From: Sphingobacteriales bacterium
Lineage (GTDB): Bacteria > Bacteroidota > Bacteroidia > Sphingobacteriales > Sphingobacteriaceae
Reading direction: 5' to 3'
NCBI GenBank assembly: GCA_025353765.1
Contig: JANXOD010000024.1
Location: 124,001 to 188,000 of the forward strand
DNA length: 64,000 nt
The notes below the pieces were generated by a model, which was not told where the DNA came from, did not search any database, and was given only the letters and a program-made list of their open reading frames with translations. Position 1 is the first letter of the stretch; each line of letters begins with the position of its first letter. Both the position numbers and the translations under genes were made by a program. Below, in pieces: positions 28,510-37,870 of the stretch.

Positions 28510-29076
28510 ATGATTTTAACTAATCTGGAAAAACATATTGAAGCTTTAATATTTGTGTCTGAAAAAGGGATTGATATAGGAGAGATTACCGAAATAATTA
28601 ATTCTATATGTGACAATAATTTTTCTGATAATGATTTGAGCCTTGTTATAAGTAATATTCAGCAAAAATACGAGCAGAAAGATCTGGCTATTGAATTGGT
28701 AAATATTAATGGTGGATTTCAATTTTTAACAAAGAAACTATACCACAATACCATTAATCAACTGCAGTTACAACGCTCACAAAAGAGATTAAGCCAGGCA
28801 GCTCTGGAAACATTGGCTATTATTGCATACAAACAACCTATTACTAAATTAGAAATTGAGCAAATAAGAGGCGTAAATTGTGATTATACTATTCAAAGGC
28901 TTTTAGAAAAAGATCTCATTAAAATTATCGGAAAAGCAATTAGTGTTGGTAAACCTATTCTATATGCTACAAGTGAAATTTTTATGGATTATTTTGGGAT
29001 TAATTCAGCTGCAGAATTGCCTCAATTAAAAGACATCATTTCTATAAACAATGAAATTGGTCAGCAAGTAGAATAA
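28510..29076 (+). CDS. scpB: Segregation and condensation protein B
   Basis: 188 residues, normal for ScpB. Two winged-helix domains: N-terminal about 1-85, C-terminal about 90-165 with SQAALETLAIIAYKQPITKLEIEQIRGV, the family signature. It joins ScpA and SMC in the condensin complex that compacts and separates chromosomes. scpA and smc are not in the window. Note the near-leaderless promoter. Confidence 0.92.
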   Translation: MILTNLEKHIEALIFVSEKGIDIGEITEIINSICDNNFSDNDLSLVISNIQQKYEQKDLAIELVNINGGFQFLTKKLYHNTINQLQLQRSQKRLSQAALETLAIIAYKQPITKLEIEQIRGVNCDYTIQRLLEKDLIKIIGKAISVGKPILYATSEIFMDYFGINSAAELPQLKDIISINNEIGQQVE

Positions 29077-29177
29077 TAATTTAATATGAAAAAAATATAG
29101 AAATACTCTTTTAGGTTTCAAAAACTTTATAATTTTATATAACTCAATTAAATTCATATCTATTTATTCGATTGAAG

Positions 29178-29381
29178 ATGAAAACATCAAAAAAGTTAAA
29201 AAAGACTCCAGGCACTGATAAAAATGCCCCAAGTGTGCCTAAGATTGCAAAACCCGACTCTAAAGATCTCATAATCAAAAAACGGTTTAATGAAGATGGA
29301 GAAGATGATTTTGATCTGCAGCTTGATGATGATATAAAAGGGTTTGATGAATTTGATGACTTGGACGAAGACGATTATTAA
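29178..29381 (+). CDS. Small acidic conserved hypothetical protein
   Basis: 67 residues from the ATG at 29178; a TTG six bases earlier is a less likely start. The first 20 residues are lysine-rich, the last 30 very acidic (EDGEDDFDLQLDDD ... DEFDDLDEDDY). Such tiny bipolar proteins recur in Bacteroidota genomes near scpB-type genes; the function is unknown. The split charge suggests a disordered protein that bridges basic and acidic partners, for instance in ribosome or nucleoid work; this is a guess. A terminator follows at 29402. Confidence 0.65.
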   Translation: MKTSKKLKKTPGTDKNAPSVPKIAKPDSKDLIIKKRFNEDGEDDFDLQLDDDIKGFDEFDDLDEDDY

Positions 29382-29401
29382 GATATCTACGATTTAATTC
29401 T

Positions 29402-29437
29402 AAAGCATTCAATATTAACGTTGGATGCTTTTTTTAT
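29402..29437 (+). terminator. Terminator after the small acidic gene
   Basis: AAAGCATTCAA and TTGGATGCTTT pair with one G-T, followed by a T run. It overlaps a possible upstream ATG (29425) of the next reading frame, which supports the later start at 29464. Confidence 0.8.
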
Positions 29438-29463
29438 ATTTGGCTTTTACACTATCCCTAAAC

Positions 29464-30600
29464 ATGATTATTAAAGAAGTAACTGACACACGTACTGAAG
29501 AAGAATTTCTAGAGGTAGCCCGCGAAATTTATAAAGAAGATCCGGTATGGGTTTGCCCATTAGATAATGAAATTCGAGCAGTATTCAATCCAAAAAAAAA
29601 TAACTTCCATCAGCATGGGCAATATAAGAGATGGGTTTTAAAAACTACAACCGGAAAGCTAATTGGCCGTATAGCTGCTTTTATTAATTCGGACAAAGCA
29701 TATCAAAACGAACAGCCAACTGGCGGAATTGGATTTTTTGAATGTATAAATAATTACGAAGCTGCAGAAATTCTATTTGATACTGCAAAAAATTGGCTTT
29801 CAGATTTAGGAATGGAAGCAATGGATGGCCCAATAAATTTTGGAGAAAATGACGCATTTTGGGGCTTGTTAGTTGAAGGATTCACTCATCCTTCTTATGG
29901 GATGAATTATAATCCACCTTACTATAAAAATTTATTTGAGAAGTATGGTTTTGAAAAAATATATGAGCAAATAACGAATCATCTTGATATAAATAAACCT
30001 TTTCCTGAACGTTTTAGTAAAATAGCAGAATGGGTTTCAAATAAACCAGATTACCGTTTTGAATATTTACAAGTAAAGCACTTTGATAGATTTGCTAAAG
30101 ATTTTGTGGAAATATATAATGACGCCTGGAAAGATTTTAAAAATTTTGTTCCGTTAACAACTACCACTATTCTTGAAAGTTTCAATAAAATGAAACTACT
30201 CATGGATGAAAAGTTGATCTGGTTTGCCTATGTTAATAATGAGCCTGCTTCTTTTGTTGTCATACTACCAGATGCAAATCAAATGATTAAAAGTTTTAAA
30301 GGCAAATTAGGTTTATTAGAAAAAATGAAATTCGTTTATTATCGCTGGAAAGGAGTTTCACGAATGAGAGCAGTTGTTATGGGTACTAAAAGCAAATTTC
30401 AAAAACACGGTTTAGAATCTGCCCTATTTATTAAACTAAAAGAGTATGTACTGCCCTTAAAACAATACACTGAGCTTGAATTATCGTGGGTGGGAGATTT
30501 TAATGATAAGATGTTATCTCTCCATGAGGCTACAGGGGCAATCTTTGGAAAAAGGCATTTAACGCTGAGAAAATTATTCCAAATAAAAAAACCCTCTTGA
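29464..30600 (+). CDS. GNAT-like acyltransferase family protein
   Basis: 378 residues. The fold appears to be two GNAT-like lobes; the region MEAMDGPINFGENDAFWGLLVEGF is conserved in Bacteroidota homologues annotated as GNAT or hypothetical. No clear acetyl-CoA loop could be pinned. The start at 29464 (MIIKEVTDTR) is chosen because the 13 residues before it are coded by the preceding terminator. Cytoplasmic; substrate unknown. Confidence 0.6.
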   Translation: MIIKEVTDTRTEEEFLEVAREIYKEDPVWVCPLDNEIRAVFNPKKNNFHQHGQYKRWVLKTTTGKLIGRIAAFINSDKAYQNEQPTGGIGFFECINNYEAAEILFDTAKNWLSDLGMEAMDGPINFGENDAFWGLLVEGFTHPSYGMNYNPPYYKNLFEKYGFEKIYEQITNHLDINKPFPERFSKIAEWVSNKPDYRFEYLQVKHFDRFAKDFVEIYNDAWKDFKNFVPLTTTTILESFNKMKLLMDEKLIWFAYVNNEPASFVVILPDANQMIKSFKGKLGLLEKMKFVYYRWKGVSRMRAVVMGTKSKFQKHGLESALFIKLKEYVLPLKQYTELELSWVGDFNDKMLSLHEATGAIFGKRHLTLRKLFQIKKPS

Positions 30601-30650
30601 ATTTCAAAAGAATTTTTTTATTCATTAAATAGATATATGAAGAGCTTTAC

Positions 30651-30998
30651 CTAGCTTTTCATATAGTTTACCGGTCTTCTTAACTCTTCATATAATTCAA
30701 TCACTTTCTTCTGCAGGTCAATTACCTCAACTTCTCTTTCTTGAATTTTTTTAGTTAATACTTCAAGATCAGATGTATACTTTTCCTGCTGCTCTGTGTC
30801 ATTAAAGGTAAGTAATTGAACAACACTCATTTCGAACAAAGTAGAAATTTGTTCTAATCTCGAAAGATTGATATCTGTTATACCTGTTTCAATTTTTGAA
30901 AAAGCAGGTATCGAAATATCTAATCTTTTCGCTACATCCTCTTGACTCCAACCTTTTTGATGTCTTAATAATCTGATTTTTTTACCTAAAGTTTTCAT
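30651..30998 (-). CDS. XRE-family regulator with coiled-coil tail
   Basis: 115 residues. A helix-turn-helix of the XRE/Cro type spans about 5-60 (GWSQEDVAKRLDISIPAFSK, then IETGITDINLSRLEQIS). Residues 75-110 form a heptad-patterned coiled coil that may dimerise it. It lies between a convergent gene and mpl, both of different role; the target is unknown. Self-regulation is usual for such proteins. Confidence 0.8.
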   Translation of the reverse strand: MKTLGKKIRLLRHQKGWSQEDVAKRLDISIPAFSKIETGITDINLSRLEQISTLFEMSVVQLLTFNDTEQQEKYTSDLEVLTKKIQEREVEVIDLQKKVIELYEELRRPVNYMKS

Positions 30999-31037
30999 TT
31001 TTTATTTAAAATTTACATAGTGCGATTTCGGAAAATA

Positions 31038-32405
31038 TTAGTGTTTATGACCTAAAGCGACATCTTTAAGTTGATTTAGATCGAGACCCCCAAAATTACC
31101 CGAACTCATAAACAGCAAATTTTTGTAATTAAAGTTGATACTCATCAAAAATCCTTCCAATATTTCAAAATTGTCGAAAAATTTTATTTTTACGTTAGCA
31201 AATGATTGTTTAACAAAATTTTCACCATAAGGTTTCATTCCTTTTTGCAAAAAAGTTTTTTTATCTATAAAAACAATAGCTTCATCTGCTTCATCCATTG
31301 TTCCTTCATATTCTTTTAAGAAATTTTCATTTAGACTGCTAAAGGTATGTAATTCTATGATAGCAATCAATTTCCTATTAGGAAATTGATTCTTCATTGC
31401 ATTAATCGTTGCTTTTAATTTAGAAGGGGAATGGGCAAAATCCTTATAGATAGCTGTAAACTCATTTTTTCCTAATAATTCTAATCTGCGAGCTGCTCCG
31501 ATAAAACTTTTTATTGCTTCATGAAAATCTGTATCAGATATTCCTAATTCTGCACAAACTTGTTTAGCGGCATTAAGATTAAGTAAATTATGTTCCCCAA
31601 AAACCTGTAAAGAAATTTCTCCCTCTGCTGTAATCAATTTCGTAATGTTTTTTTCAATAATAGCTTTGGGAATAGAATATGATTTTTTATCAATATTTAC
31701 TACTGTCCTGTTTACCTGATTACTTAAAATTTTGTCATCCTTACAATAAATTAATACTCCTCCAGCCTGTATCGTTTCTATAAAAATTTCAAATTGTTCA
31801 ACATAGTTTTCAAAAGTGGGAAATACATTGATATGATCCCAGGCAATTCCGCTTAATACGGCAATATTTGCTTTGTACAAGTGAAACTTAGGTCTTAAGT
31901 CTATAGGAGATGCTAAATATTCATCGCCTTCAATAATAATGATTGGCGCTTCTTGGGTTACTTTTACCATGGTATCAAAGCCTTCTAACTGCGCTCCTAC
32001 CAGATAATCGAAATCTTTTTTATAATAATTAAGAACATGCAAAATCATGGAAGTAATAGTTGTTTTTCCATGACTGCCACCAATTACAACCCGGATTTTA
32101 TCTTTGGATTGCTCATAAATATATTCCGGATAAGAATAAATTTTTAATCCCAATTCTTGTGCTTTTAATAATTCGGGATTATCTAAGCGTGCGTGCATGC
32201 CCACTATCACTGCATCTAAGTTTGCATCGATAAGATCAGGATTCCATCCTTCAATAACGGGTAACAAACCATATCTTAGTAATCTGGATTTGGAGGGCTC
32301 AAATATCACATCATCCGAACCGCTAACCTGGTATCCTTTCTTCGAAAGTGCAATAGCAAGATTATGCATTGCACTTCCACCTATTGCTATAAAATGTACA
32401 CGCAT
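31038..32405 (-). CDS. mpl: Mur ligase family, muropeptide ligase Mpl-like
   Basis: 455 residues. N-terminal Rossmann domain (MRVHFIAIGGSAMHNLAIAL), central ATPase domain with GGSHGKTTITSMI (about 109-121), and a C-terminal ligase domain (RRLELLG, about 300). It resembles Mpl, which joins UDP-MurNAc to recycled tripeptide L-Ala-D-Glu-mDAP, more than MurC: the GMHARLDNPELLKAQELGL stretch is Mpl-like. Works in the cytoplasm on peptidoglycan recycling. Upstream prmA lies 15 bases away on the same strand. Confidence 0.85.
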   Translation of the reverse strand: MRVHFIAIGGSAMHNLAIALSKKGYQVSGSDDVIFEPSKSRLLRYGLLPVIEGWNPDLIDANLDAVIVGMHARLDNPELLKAQELGLKIYSYPEYIYEQSKDKIRVVIGGSHGKTTITSMILHVLNYYKKDFDYLVGAQLEGFDTMVKVTQEAPIIIIEGDEYLASPIDLRPKFHLYKANIAVLSGIAWDHINVFPTFENYVEQFEIFIETIQAGGVLIYCKDDKILSNQVNRTVVNIDKKSYSIPKAIIEKNITKLITAEGEISLQVFGEHNLLNLNAAKQVCAELGISDTDFHEAIKSFIGAARRLELLGKNEFTAIYKDFAHSPSKLKATINAMKNQFPNRKLIAIIELHTFSSLNENFLKEYEGTMDEADEAIVFIDKKTFLQKGMKPYGENFVKQSFANVKIKFFDNFEILEGFLMSINFNYKNLLFMSSGNFGGLDLNQLKDVALGHKH

Positions 32406-32420
32406 ATATAAGGAGATTAA

Positions 32421-33272
32421 TTAAGGATGAATAGCTAATGGATCAATATGAAAAATTACAGCTACCCAATCCTTTAGTTTTTTATGGCGACTGTATGTTA
32501 AACCTAAGTTGTTCGCCTTCTTTTTAATCATGTCTAAATCTGTTTTTTCATAAAAACCACTAAGAAAAACAAGAGCATCATTACTTAAAGATTCAACATA
32601 ACGTTCAAGTTGATCGAGTAAAATATTCCTATTTATATTCGCCAATACTATATCATATTTCTGATCAGGAATAACCTCTTTTGATCCGCAAAGTGCCTGA
32701 ATATTTTTTATGTCGTTAAGATTTGAATTCTCTATAGTACTTTGATAACATATGTCATCGTTATCAATTGCTATAATTTCTTTAGCACCAAGTTGAGAAG
32801 CAAGTATAGCCAAAATTCCAGTTCCGCATCCCATATCTAATACTTTTTTACCTGCGAGGTTTTCTTCCATCATCAGCTCCATCATCATTGCTGTTGTTTG
32901 ATGGTGCCCTGTTCCGAAAGCCATTTTAGGATCTATTACGATCTGATGGCGGTACTCGGGATGTGGATCATGAAAAGTTGCACGTACATAACATTGATCA
33001 TTAATACCCAAAGGTTCAAAGTTACTTTCCCATACTTCATTCCAGTTTTTTTGTGGGATGAGGTTCACATCATACGAAAACATCCCGTTGAAACCACCAA
33101 GAACCTGATCCAAACCTTGTTGATTAAAATTTGGAGATGGAATATATGCTTTAAAACCCTGCTCAAACTCTTCGAAAGTATCAAATCCTATTTGCGATAA
33201 CGCATCTATTAATAAATCTTTATGAAAGTCTTCAGCAGATTTCGGCGTAAAAATTAACTCCTTATACTCCAT
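32421..33272 (-). CDS. prmA: Ribosomal protein L11 methyltransferase
   Basis: 283 residues. An N-terminal substrate-recognition domain (about 1-100) precedes a Rossmann methyltransferase with KMAFGTGHHQTT and VLDMGCGTGILAI (about 150-162) and the NINRNILL catalytic loop. PrmA trimethylates L11. It lies between tpiA (6-base gap) and mpl, a plausible housekeeping transcript. Confidence 0.92.
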   Translation of the reverse strand: MEYKELIFTPKSAEDFHKDLLIDALSQIGFDTFEEFEQGFKAYIPSPNFNQQGLDQVLGGFNGMFSYDVNLIPQKNWNEVWESNFEPLGINDQCYVRATFHDPHPEYRHQIVIDPKMAFGTGHHQTTAMMMELMMEENLAGKKVLDMGCGTGILAILASQLGAKEIIAIDNDDICYQSTIENSNLNDIKNIQALCGSKEVIPDQKYDIVLANINRNILLDQLERYVESLSNDALVFLSGFYEKTDLDMIKKKANNLGLTYSRHKKLKDWVAVIFHIDPLAIHP

Positions 33273-33278
33273 GCTGTA

Positions 33279-34040
33279 TTAAAAGGCTTTAATTATATCT
33301 ACAAAATCACGAGCTTTTAATGATGCTCCACCAATAAGACCGCCATCGATATCAGGTTGAGAAAACAGCTCTTTGGCATTTTTAGGATTACAGCTTCCAC
33401 CATATAGAATAGTTAAGTTATTGGCTATAGTTGAGCCATATTTTGTTTCAACTTCCTTTCGTATAAAAGCGTGAACTTCTTGTGCCTGTTCCGGCGTAGC
33501 AGTTAAACCTGTACCAATTGCCCAAACCGGCTCATAAGCTAGTATTATATGGGCAAAATCATCTTTAGGTAAATGAAAAACACCTTCTTCCAACTGTTGT
33601 TTAATAACCTGGAAATGAATATTTCCATTGCGTTGTTCCAGCGTTTCACCGATACAGAAAATGGGTCTGAGGTAGTTTTTAAGAGCGGTATCCACTTTTT
33701 GAGCTAATAAAAAATTATCTTCTCCAAAATATTGCCTGCGTTCAGAATGTCCTAAAATAACATATTCTACTCCCATGGACTTTATCATTGGAGCCGAAAT
33801 TTCACCGGTAAATGCACCGGATTCCGCCTGATGGCAATTTTGAGCACCGATGGAAATTCTGTTATTTACTTTAGCAAGCTGAGCCAAACTGTTTAAATGA
33901 ATATAAGGAGGACAAACAATTACTTCCTGGTCTCCGGTTACTATATTACTAAGTATGTTTGATATTTCGGAAAACAGGCTAACACCAGAGGTATAGTCCA
34001 TATTCATTTTCCAATTGCCGGCAACAATATTTTTTCTCAT
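33279..34040 (-). CDS. tpiA: Triosephosphate isomerase
   Basis: 253 residues, the usual length. Glycolytic enzyme interconverting dihydroxyacetone phosphate and glyceraldehyde 3-phosphate. Seen: GNWKMN with the catalytic Lys (about 11), ILGHSERR with the electrophilic His (about 97), AYEPVWAIGTG with the catalytic Glu (about 170), and the phosphate loop YGGSCNPKNA. Cotranscribed with the GlmU-like gene (21-base gap) and prmA. Confidence 0.97.
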   Translation of the reverse strand: MRKNIVAGNWKMNMDYTSGVSLFSEISNILSNIVTGDQEVIVCPPYIHLNSLAQLAKVNNRISIGAQNCHQAESGAFTGEISAPMIKSMGVEYVILGHSERRQYFGEDNFLLAQKVDTALKNYLRPIFCIGETLEQRNGNIHFQVIKQQLEEGVFHLPKDDFAHIILAYEPVWAIGTGLTATPEQAQEVHAFIRKEVETKYGSTIANNLTILYGGSCNPKNAKELFSQPDIDGGLIGGASLKARDFVDIIKAF

Positions 34041-34061
34041 TTATTTAGGCTAAGTATGTTA

Positions 34062-35246
34062 TTAAAATCTTCTATTCTTTTCTGTTAATTCAAAAACCTT
34101 GGTCAGTATTCTCTTTTCAACCTCATCAAATTTGATGTTTCTGCGTTCATACACTTTTTCGGCCGTCTCAAACATTTTATTAAGCATATAAACTTCAAAT
34201 CCATGAGAACCTCCCCAAGAAAAATCAGGAATAAAATTTCGCGGAAAGCCAGAACTGAAAATATTAGCGCCTACACCCACAACTGTACCTGTGTTAAACA
34301 TGGTATTAATAGCACATTTAGCATGATCTGCCATAATTAAACCGCAGAATTGAAGTCCGGTTTTTCTAAAACTCTCCTTTTCATAATCCCATAATCGTAC
34401 TTCCGCATAATTATTTTTAAGATTAGAATTATTACTATCAGCGCCAATATTACACCATTCACCTAATACTGAATTCCCAAGATAGCCCTCGTGACCTTTA
34501 GAAGAATAACCCATAATAACGGAATTACTAATTTCTCCTCCAACACGTGAATATGGACCAATGGTTGTCATACCATAAATTTTTGCGCCCATTTTAACCT
34601 GGGAGTTTTCACACAAGGCAAAAGATCCACGAATGTGGCCTCCTTCCCATACTTGTGAGTTTTTGCCTAAATAGATAGGGCCTTGTAAAGTATTAAAAGT
34701 AGAACATTCTGCTTCAACACCTTCTTCAACAAATAAATTATTTCCCAAAATAGTATTGGTACTACTTAATTGATTAGAATTTCGGCCTTTGGTTAAAAGT
34801 TCGAAATCTTTTTTAAGTTCGGTATCGTTATGTTTAAAAATCTCTTCTGGAAAAGAGATTTTCAATACCGGTCTACGATAATCAACTCTAACATATTGAC
34901 CTGTATGGTCTACATTAAATTCTTTAGCAGCAGTTTTATTTAGTTTTATTGCGATGCAATTTGTATCGGCAAATAAAGCTTCTCCTTCTTTCAGTTTATC
35001 AATAGCTTCAATTAAATCATCATCCGGACAAACGCTGCCATTTATAAACCAATTTGCATCCTTAATAATAATCGGATATTTTTCCTGCAAATAGCCCTCA
35101 GTATAAAAGGAGGCTTCTGATTTTAAATAACTCTCCCACTTTTTAGTTATGGTTAGAATACCAATCCGCAATTCGGAAACCGGACGTGTAAACGTTAATG
35201 GAAGCAGGTTTCTACGAAACTGATCGTCAAATAAAATGATACTCAT
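34062..35246 (-). CDS. GlmU-like sugar nucleotidyltransferase family protein
   Basis: 394 residues from 35246 (MSIILFDDQFRRNLLPLTFT). The N-terminal domain resembles nucleotidyltransferases (about 1-190), and the C-terminal part is a left-handed beta-helix with hexapeptide-like turns (about 195-330: IYLGKNSQVWEGGHI), as in GlmU. Bacteroidota have this GlmU-family protein besides other sugar transferases; the substrate is unproven. The longer frame to 35297 is rejected because its extra residues are coded by the rpmE2 terminator. Confidence 0.82.
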   Translation of the reverse strand: MSIILFDDQFRRNLLPLTFTRPVSELRIGILTITKKWESYLKSEASFYTEGYLQEKYPIIIKDANWFINGSVCPDDDLIEAIDKLKEGEALFADTNCIAIKLNKTAAKEFNVDHTGQYVRVDYRRPVLKISFPEEIFKHNDTELKKDFELLTKGRNSNQLSSTNTILGNNLFVEEGVEAECSTFNTLQGPIYLGKNSQVWEGGHIRGSFALCENSQVKMGAKIYGMTTIGPYSRVGGEISNSVIMGYSSKGHEGYLGNSVLGEWCNIGADSNNSNLKNNYAEVRLWDYEKESFRKTGLQFCGLIMADHAKCAINTMFNTGTVVGVGANIFSSGFPRNFIPDFSWGGSHGFEVYMLNKMFETAEKVYERRNIKFDEVEKRILTKVFELTEKNRRF

Positions 35247-35260
35247 TGAGCAAAAATAAA

Positions 35261-35291
35261 AAAAGTCCCAAGCTTTAGGGCCGGGACTTTT
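35261..35291 (-). terminator. Terminator after rpmE2
   Basis: Arms AAAAGTCCC and GGGACTTTT pair, with a 13-base loop, and A-runs on the left give a T-run on the minus strand. It lies 22 bases past the rpmE2 stop and just upstream of the GlmU-like ATG, separating the two units. Confidence 0.85.
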
Positions 35292-35312
35292 ACACAATAT
35301 TTTATTATACTA

Positions 35313-35561
35313 TTATTTTTTCTCGTAACGGGTACGAAATTTATCAATACGCCCTGCGGTATCAACCAATTTCATCTTACCTGTATAAAATGGGTGGGAG
35401 GTGTGTGAAATCTCTAATTTAACCAGAGGATATTCGTTACCATCTTCCCATTTGATGCTTTCTTTTGTATCAATGCAAGATTTTGTTAAGAAAGTATATT
35501 CGTTAGACATGTCTTTAAACACAACTAATCTATAATTTTTAGGATGCAATTCTGCTTTCAT
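35313..35561 (-). CDS. rpmE2: Ribosomal protein L31, type B
   Basis: 82 residues. It begins [17 protein letters not shown] and ends [10 protein letters not shown]. The zinc-binding CxxC pairs of type A L31 are absent, so it is the type B (zinc-free) form. It binds at the central protuberance of the large ribosomal subunit. It is a single-gene transcript with its own -7 box (35588-35595) and terminator. Confidence 0.95.
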   Translation of the reverse strand: MKAELHPKNYRLVVFKDMSNEYTFLTKSCIDTKESIKWEDGNEYPLVKLEISHTSHPFYTGKMKLVDTAGRIDKFRTRYEKK

Positions 35562-35587
35562 CGTATTTCAAACTTTTATAAGAGGTG

Positions 35588-35595
35588 CAAATATA
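35588..35595 (-). promoter_or_regulatory. -7 box of rpmE2
   Basis: TATATTTG on the minus strand, 26 bases before the ATG, fits TAnnTTTG. No TTG at the proper distance was confirmed. Confidence 0.5.
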
Positions 35596-35745
35596 GAATA
35601 AAATACAATTAATAAAAAGGTAAAGTATCAAATTCTATATTCCTATAGTAGCCTTTTATTAATCAAAAAGCCTCTCTCCTGTAACATAGTTTATACAATT
35701 TAAACTATTTCTAGAAAATGAAGGCTGATATATAAATAAAAAATA

Positions 35746-35753
35746 TATTTTTG
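35746..35753 (+). promoter_or_regulatory. -7 box of the first porin-like gene
   Basis: TATTTTTG, 57 bases before the ATG at 35811, fits TAnnTTTG. No TTG was found at the right spacing, so the call is tentative. Confidence 0.35.
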
Positions 35754-35810
35754 CCTAAATTTTTAAAAACATAACCCTAACTATTTAAACAATTTAATTA
35801 AATTAAAATC

Positions 35811-36551
35811 ATGAGAAAAAAACTATTTTTATCTATCGCATGCTTAGCTCTTAGCGCTTTGGCATATTCACAATCTAAACCTACACTATCTGATTACAAA
35901 CCTAAAAAAGGAAGCGTTTTAGCAGAAGGTATTATTGGTGACATTGCTAATGGACCAAATTTCAATACTTTTCCTAATGCAGAATATGGTTTAAAATTCA
36001 GATATTTCTTAAAAGATGATATGGCAGTACGTATTCATTTTGGAGAATCTAAAAATAATACAACTACATATTTATACGACCCTACGGATGATACCCAAAG
36101 TGGAACATATAAAAACTCTCAATCTGATTTTTCTGTTTACTTAGGTGTCGAAAAACACTTTGAAGGTACTAATCGTTTATCCACTTATATGGCATTTGAT
36201 TTGGGATATACTTCTACCACAACTAAAGATGATGTTGAAAATGGTACAATTCCTGCAAATAATACTAGTACTTATTCTAAAAACGAATTTTATACTAGTA
36301 GCATAAAAAATAGTGGAATTGTAGTAAAATTGGGTACAGGCGCTGATTACTATATCGCTAAAAAATTATACTTAGGTGCTGAACTAGGCCTTGCATTAAA
36401 GTTACATACTAATAATAGTGGTGACACTTCTTATACAGAGCCTGTTAATGGCGATGTAACTACTACCAGCTCACACAAAGACTCAAAAACTACTGATATA
36501 ACAACCGGTTTTGCTCCAAGTGCTGGTTTCCGTATTGGTTACATTTTTTAG
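35811..36551 (+). CDS. Outer-membrane beta-barrel protein, paralogue 1
   Basis: 246 residues. Signal peptide ends ALAYSQ; the mature part starts SKPTLSDYKPKKGSVLAEG and shows alternating amphipathic strands such as YGLKFRYFLKDDMAVRIHFG, ending in the aromatic strand GFRIGYIF, typical of an eight-strand OmpA/OmpX-like barrel. The next gene is a close copy. Function unknown; adhesion, structural or small-solute roles are possible. A strong terminator follows. Confidence 0.75.
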   Translation: MRKKLFLSIACLALSALAYSQSKPTLSDYKPKKGSVLAEGIIGDIANGPNFNTFPNAEYGLKFRYFLKDDMAVRIHFGESKNNTTTYLYDPTDDTQSGTYKNSQSDFSVYLGVEKHFEGTNRLSTYMAFDLGYTSTTTKDDVENGTIPANNTSTYSKNEFYTSSIKNSGIVVKLGTGADYYIAKKLYLGAELGLALKLHTNNSGDTSYTEPVNGDVTTTSSHKDSKTTDITTGFAPSAGFRIGYIF

Positions 36552-36570
36552 TCTAACTTAAAAATTATAT

Positions 36571-36602
36571 AAAAAAGGCCCTGCATAACAGGGCCTTTTT
36601 TA
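36571..36602. terminator. Strong terminator between the two barrel genes
   Basis: AAAAAAGGCCCTG pairs with CAGGGCCTTTTTT around a 5-base loop. The perfect hairpin and T-run separate the two paralogues, so each must have its own promoter. Confidence 0.95.
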
Positions 36603-36659
36603 TTACATGGCCTTTTATATATTTGCATTTAGCCATTAAAAATAATTGCCATTACAATC

Positions 36660-37382
36660 ATGACAAAAAAACTGATTTTATCCATTTCCTATTTAATGCT
36701 TAATGCTTTTGTTTATGCACAACAATCTACACCTACATTATCAGACTATAAACCTAAAAAAGGGAGTGTTGTAGGAGAAGGTATTATTAGCAATATTGCT
36801 AATGGCCCGGCTTTTAATACCTATCCAATTACTGAATATGGTTTAAAGTTCAGGTATTTTTTAAAAGATAATTTAGCTGTACGTATTCATTTTGGAGAAG
36901 CAAATCATAATATAGTAACCTATTTATATGATCCTAATGATGACAGCAAAAATGGAACTATTGCATTATCTAACTCTTATTTTTCTATTTTATTGGGTGT
37001 AGAAAAACACTTTACAGGTACAGATCGCTTATCTACTTACGCTTTAGTAGATTTGGGATATACTTGTCATGCAGATAATGTAGATGTAAAAGATGGTGAT
37101 CCAGCAACCAGTAAATATCTGGCAAACAGCTTTTTTACGGCTAAAATAGCAGAAAGCGGACTCACATTAAAATTAGGTACCGGGGCTGATTATTATATTT
37201 CTAAAAAATTATATTTAGGCGCTGAGTTAGGCCTGAGAATGATTTTAATTACTCACTATATAGCTAAAAATTCTTCTATAGATCCGACTATTAATATTGA
37301 TCAAAGAAAGGATTATGCGGAAAACAAGTTATCAACAGGTTTTGCTCCTTCTATGGGTTTCCGTATTGGATATGCGTTTTAA
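36660..37382 (+). CDS. Outer-membrane beta-barrel protein, paralogue 2
   Basis: 240 residues. Same architecture as the gene before it: signal peptide ending FVYAQQ, then TLSDYKPKKGSVVGEG, YGLKFRYFLKDNLAVRIHFG and a final GFRIGYAF strand. The strands are well kept, while the loops (for example after residue 90 and near 190) differ, as in surface-exposed regions under selection. A tandem duplication is evident. It ends 8 bases before the convergent mce stop. Confidence 0.75.
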   Translation: MTKKLILSISYLMLNAFVYAQQSTPTLSDYKPKKGSVVGEGIISNIANGPAFNTYPITEYGLKFRYFLKDNLAVRIHFGEANHNIVTYLYDPNDDSKNGTIALSNSYFSILLGVEKHFTGTDRLSTYALVDLGYTCHADNVDVKDGDPATSKYLANSFFTAKIAESGLTLKLGTGADYYISKKLYLGAELGLRMILITHYIAKNSSIDPTINIDQRKDYAENKLSTGFAPSMGFRIGYAF

Positions 37383-37390
37383 TTTAGTTT

Positions 37391-37789
37391 TTATATATCC
37401 TGGCAAAGTTCTATTAAAATACCATGTGCACTTTTAGGATGAACAAAGCAAACCAATTTATTATCTGCTCCTTTTTTAGGAGTTTCATTTAAAAGTATAA
37501 AACCTTCTTTTTTAAGGCGCTCCATTTCTGCTTTAATGTCTTTAACAGCAAATGCAATATGATGAATGCCTTCACCCTTCTTTTCAATAAATTTTGAAAT
37601 GGCACTCTCATTAGAAGTAGCTTCAAGTAATTCAATCTTACTTTCGCCAATTTGAAAGAATTCGGTAAGGACATGTTCACTGGTCACTTCTTCTTTCTTA
37701 TAGCTCTTTACACCCAACAAACGCTCATAAACTGAGCTTGCCTCACTTAAATTTTTAACGGCAATACCAATATGTTCAATCTTATTCAT
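37391..37789 (-). CDS. mce: Methylmalonyl-CoA epimerase
   Basis: 132 residues of the vicinal oxygen chelate (glyoxalase-like) fold. Metal ligands appear as His6 (IEHIGIAV), the His in GIHHIAFAV (about 80) and Glu in GILIELCQ near the end. It interconverts the R and S forms of methylmalonyl-CoA in propionate metabolism. Single gene on the minus strand. Confidence 0.9.
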   Translation of the reverse strand: MNKIEHIGIAVKNLSEASSVYERLLGVKSYKKEEVTSEHVLTEFFQIGESKIELLEATSNESAISKFIEKKGEGIHHIAFAVKDIKAEMERLKKEGFILLNETPKKGADNKLVCFVHPKSAHGILIELCQDI

Positions 37790-37870
37790 AAAGCTTATTA
37801 TGGCATAAAAATGACTATTTTATCTCTATTTCTATTGCTTAGTTTGATAATTAAGCTAAAAAATATTCAT

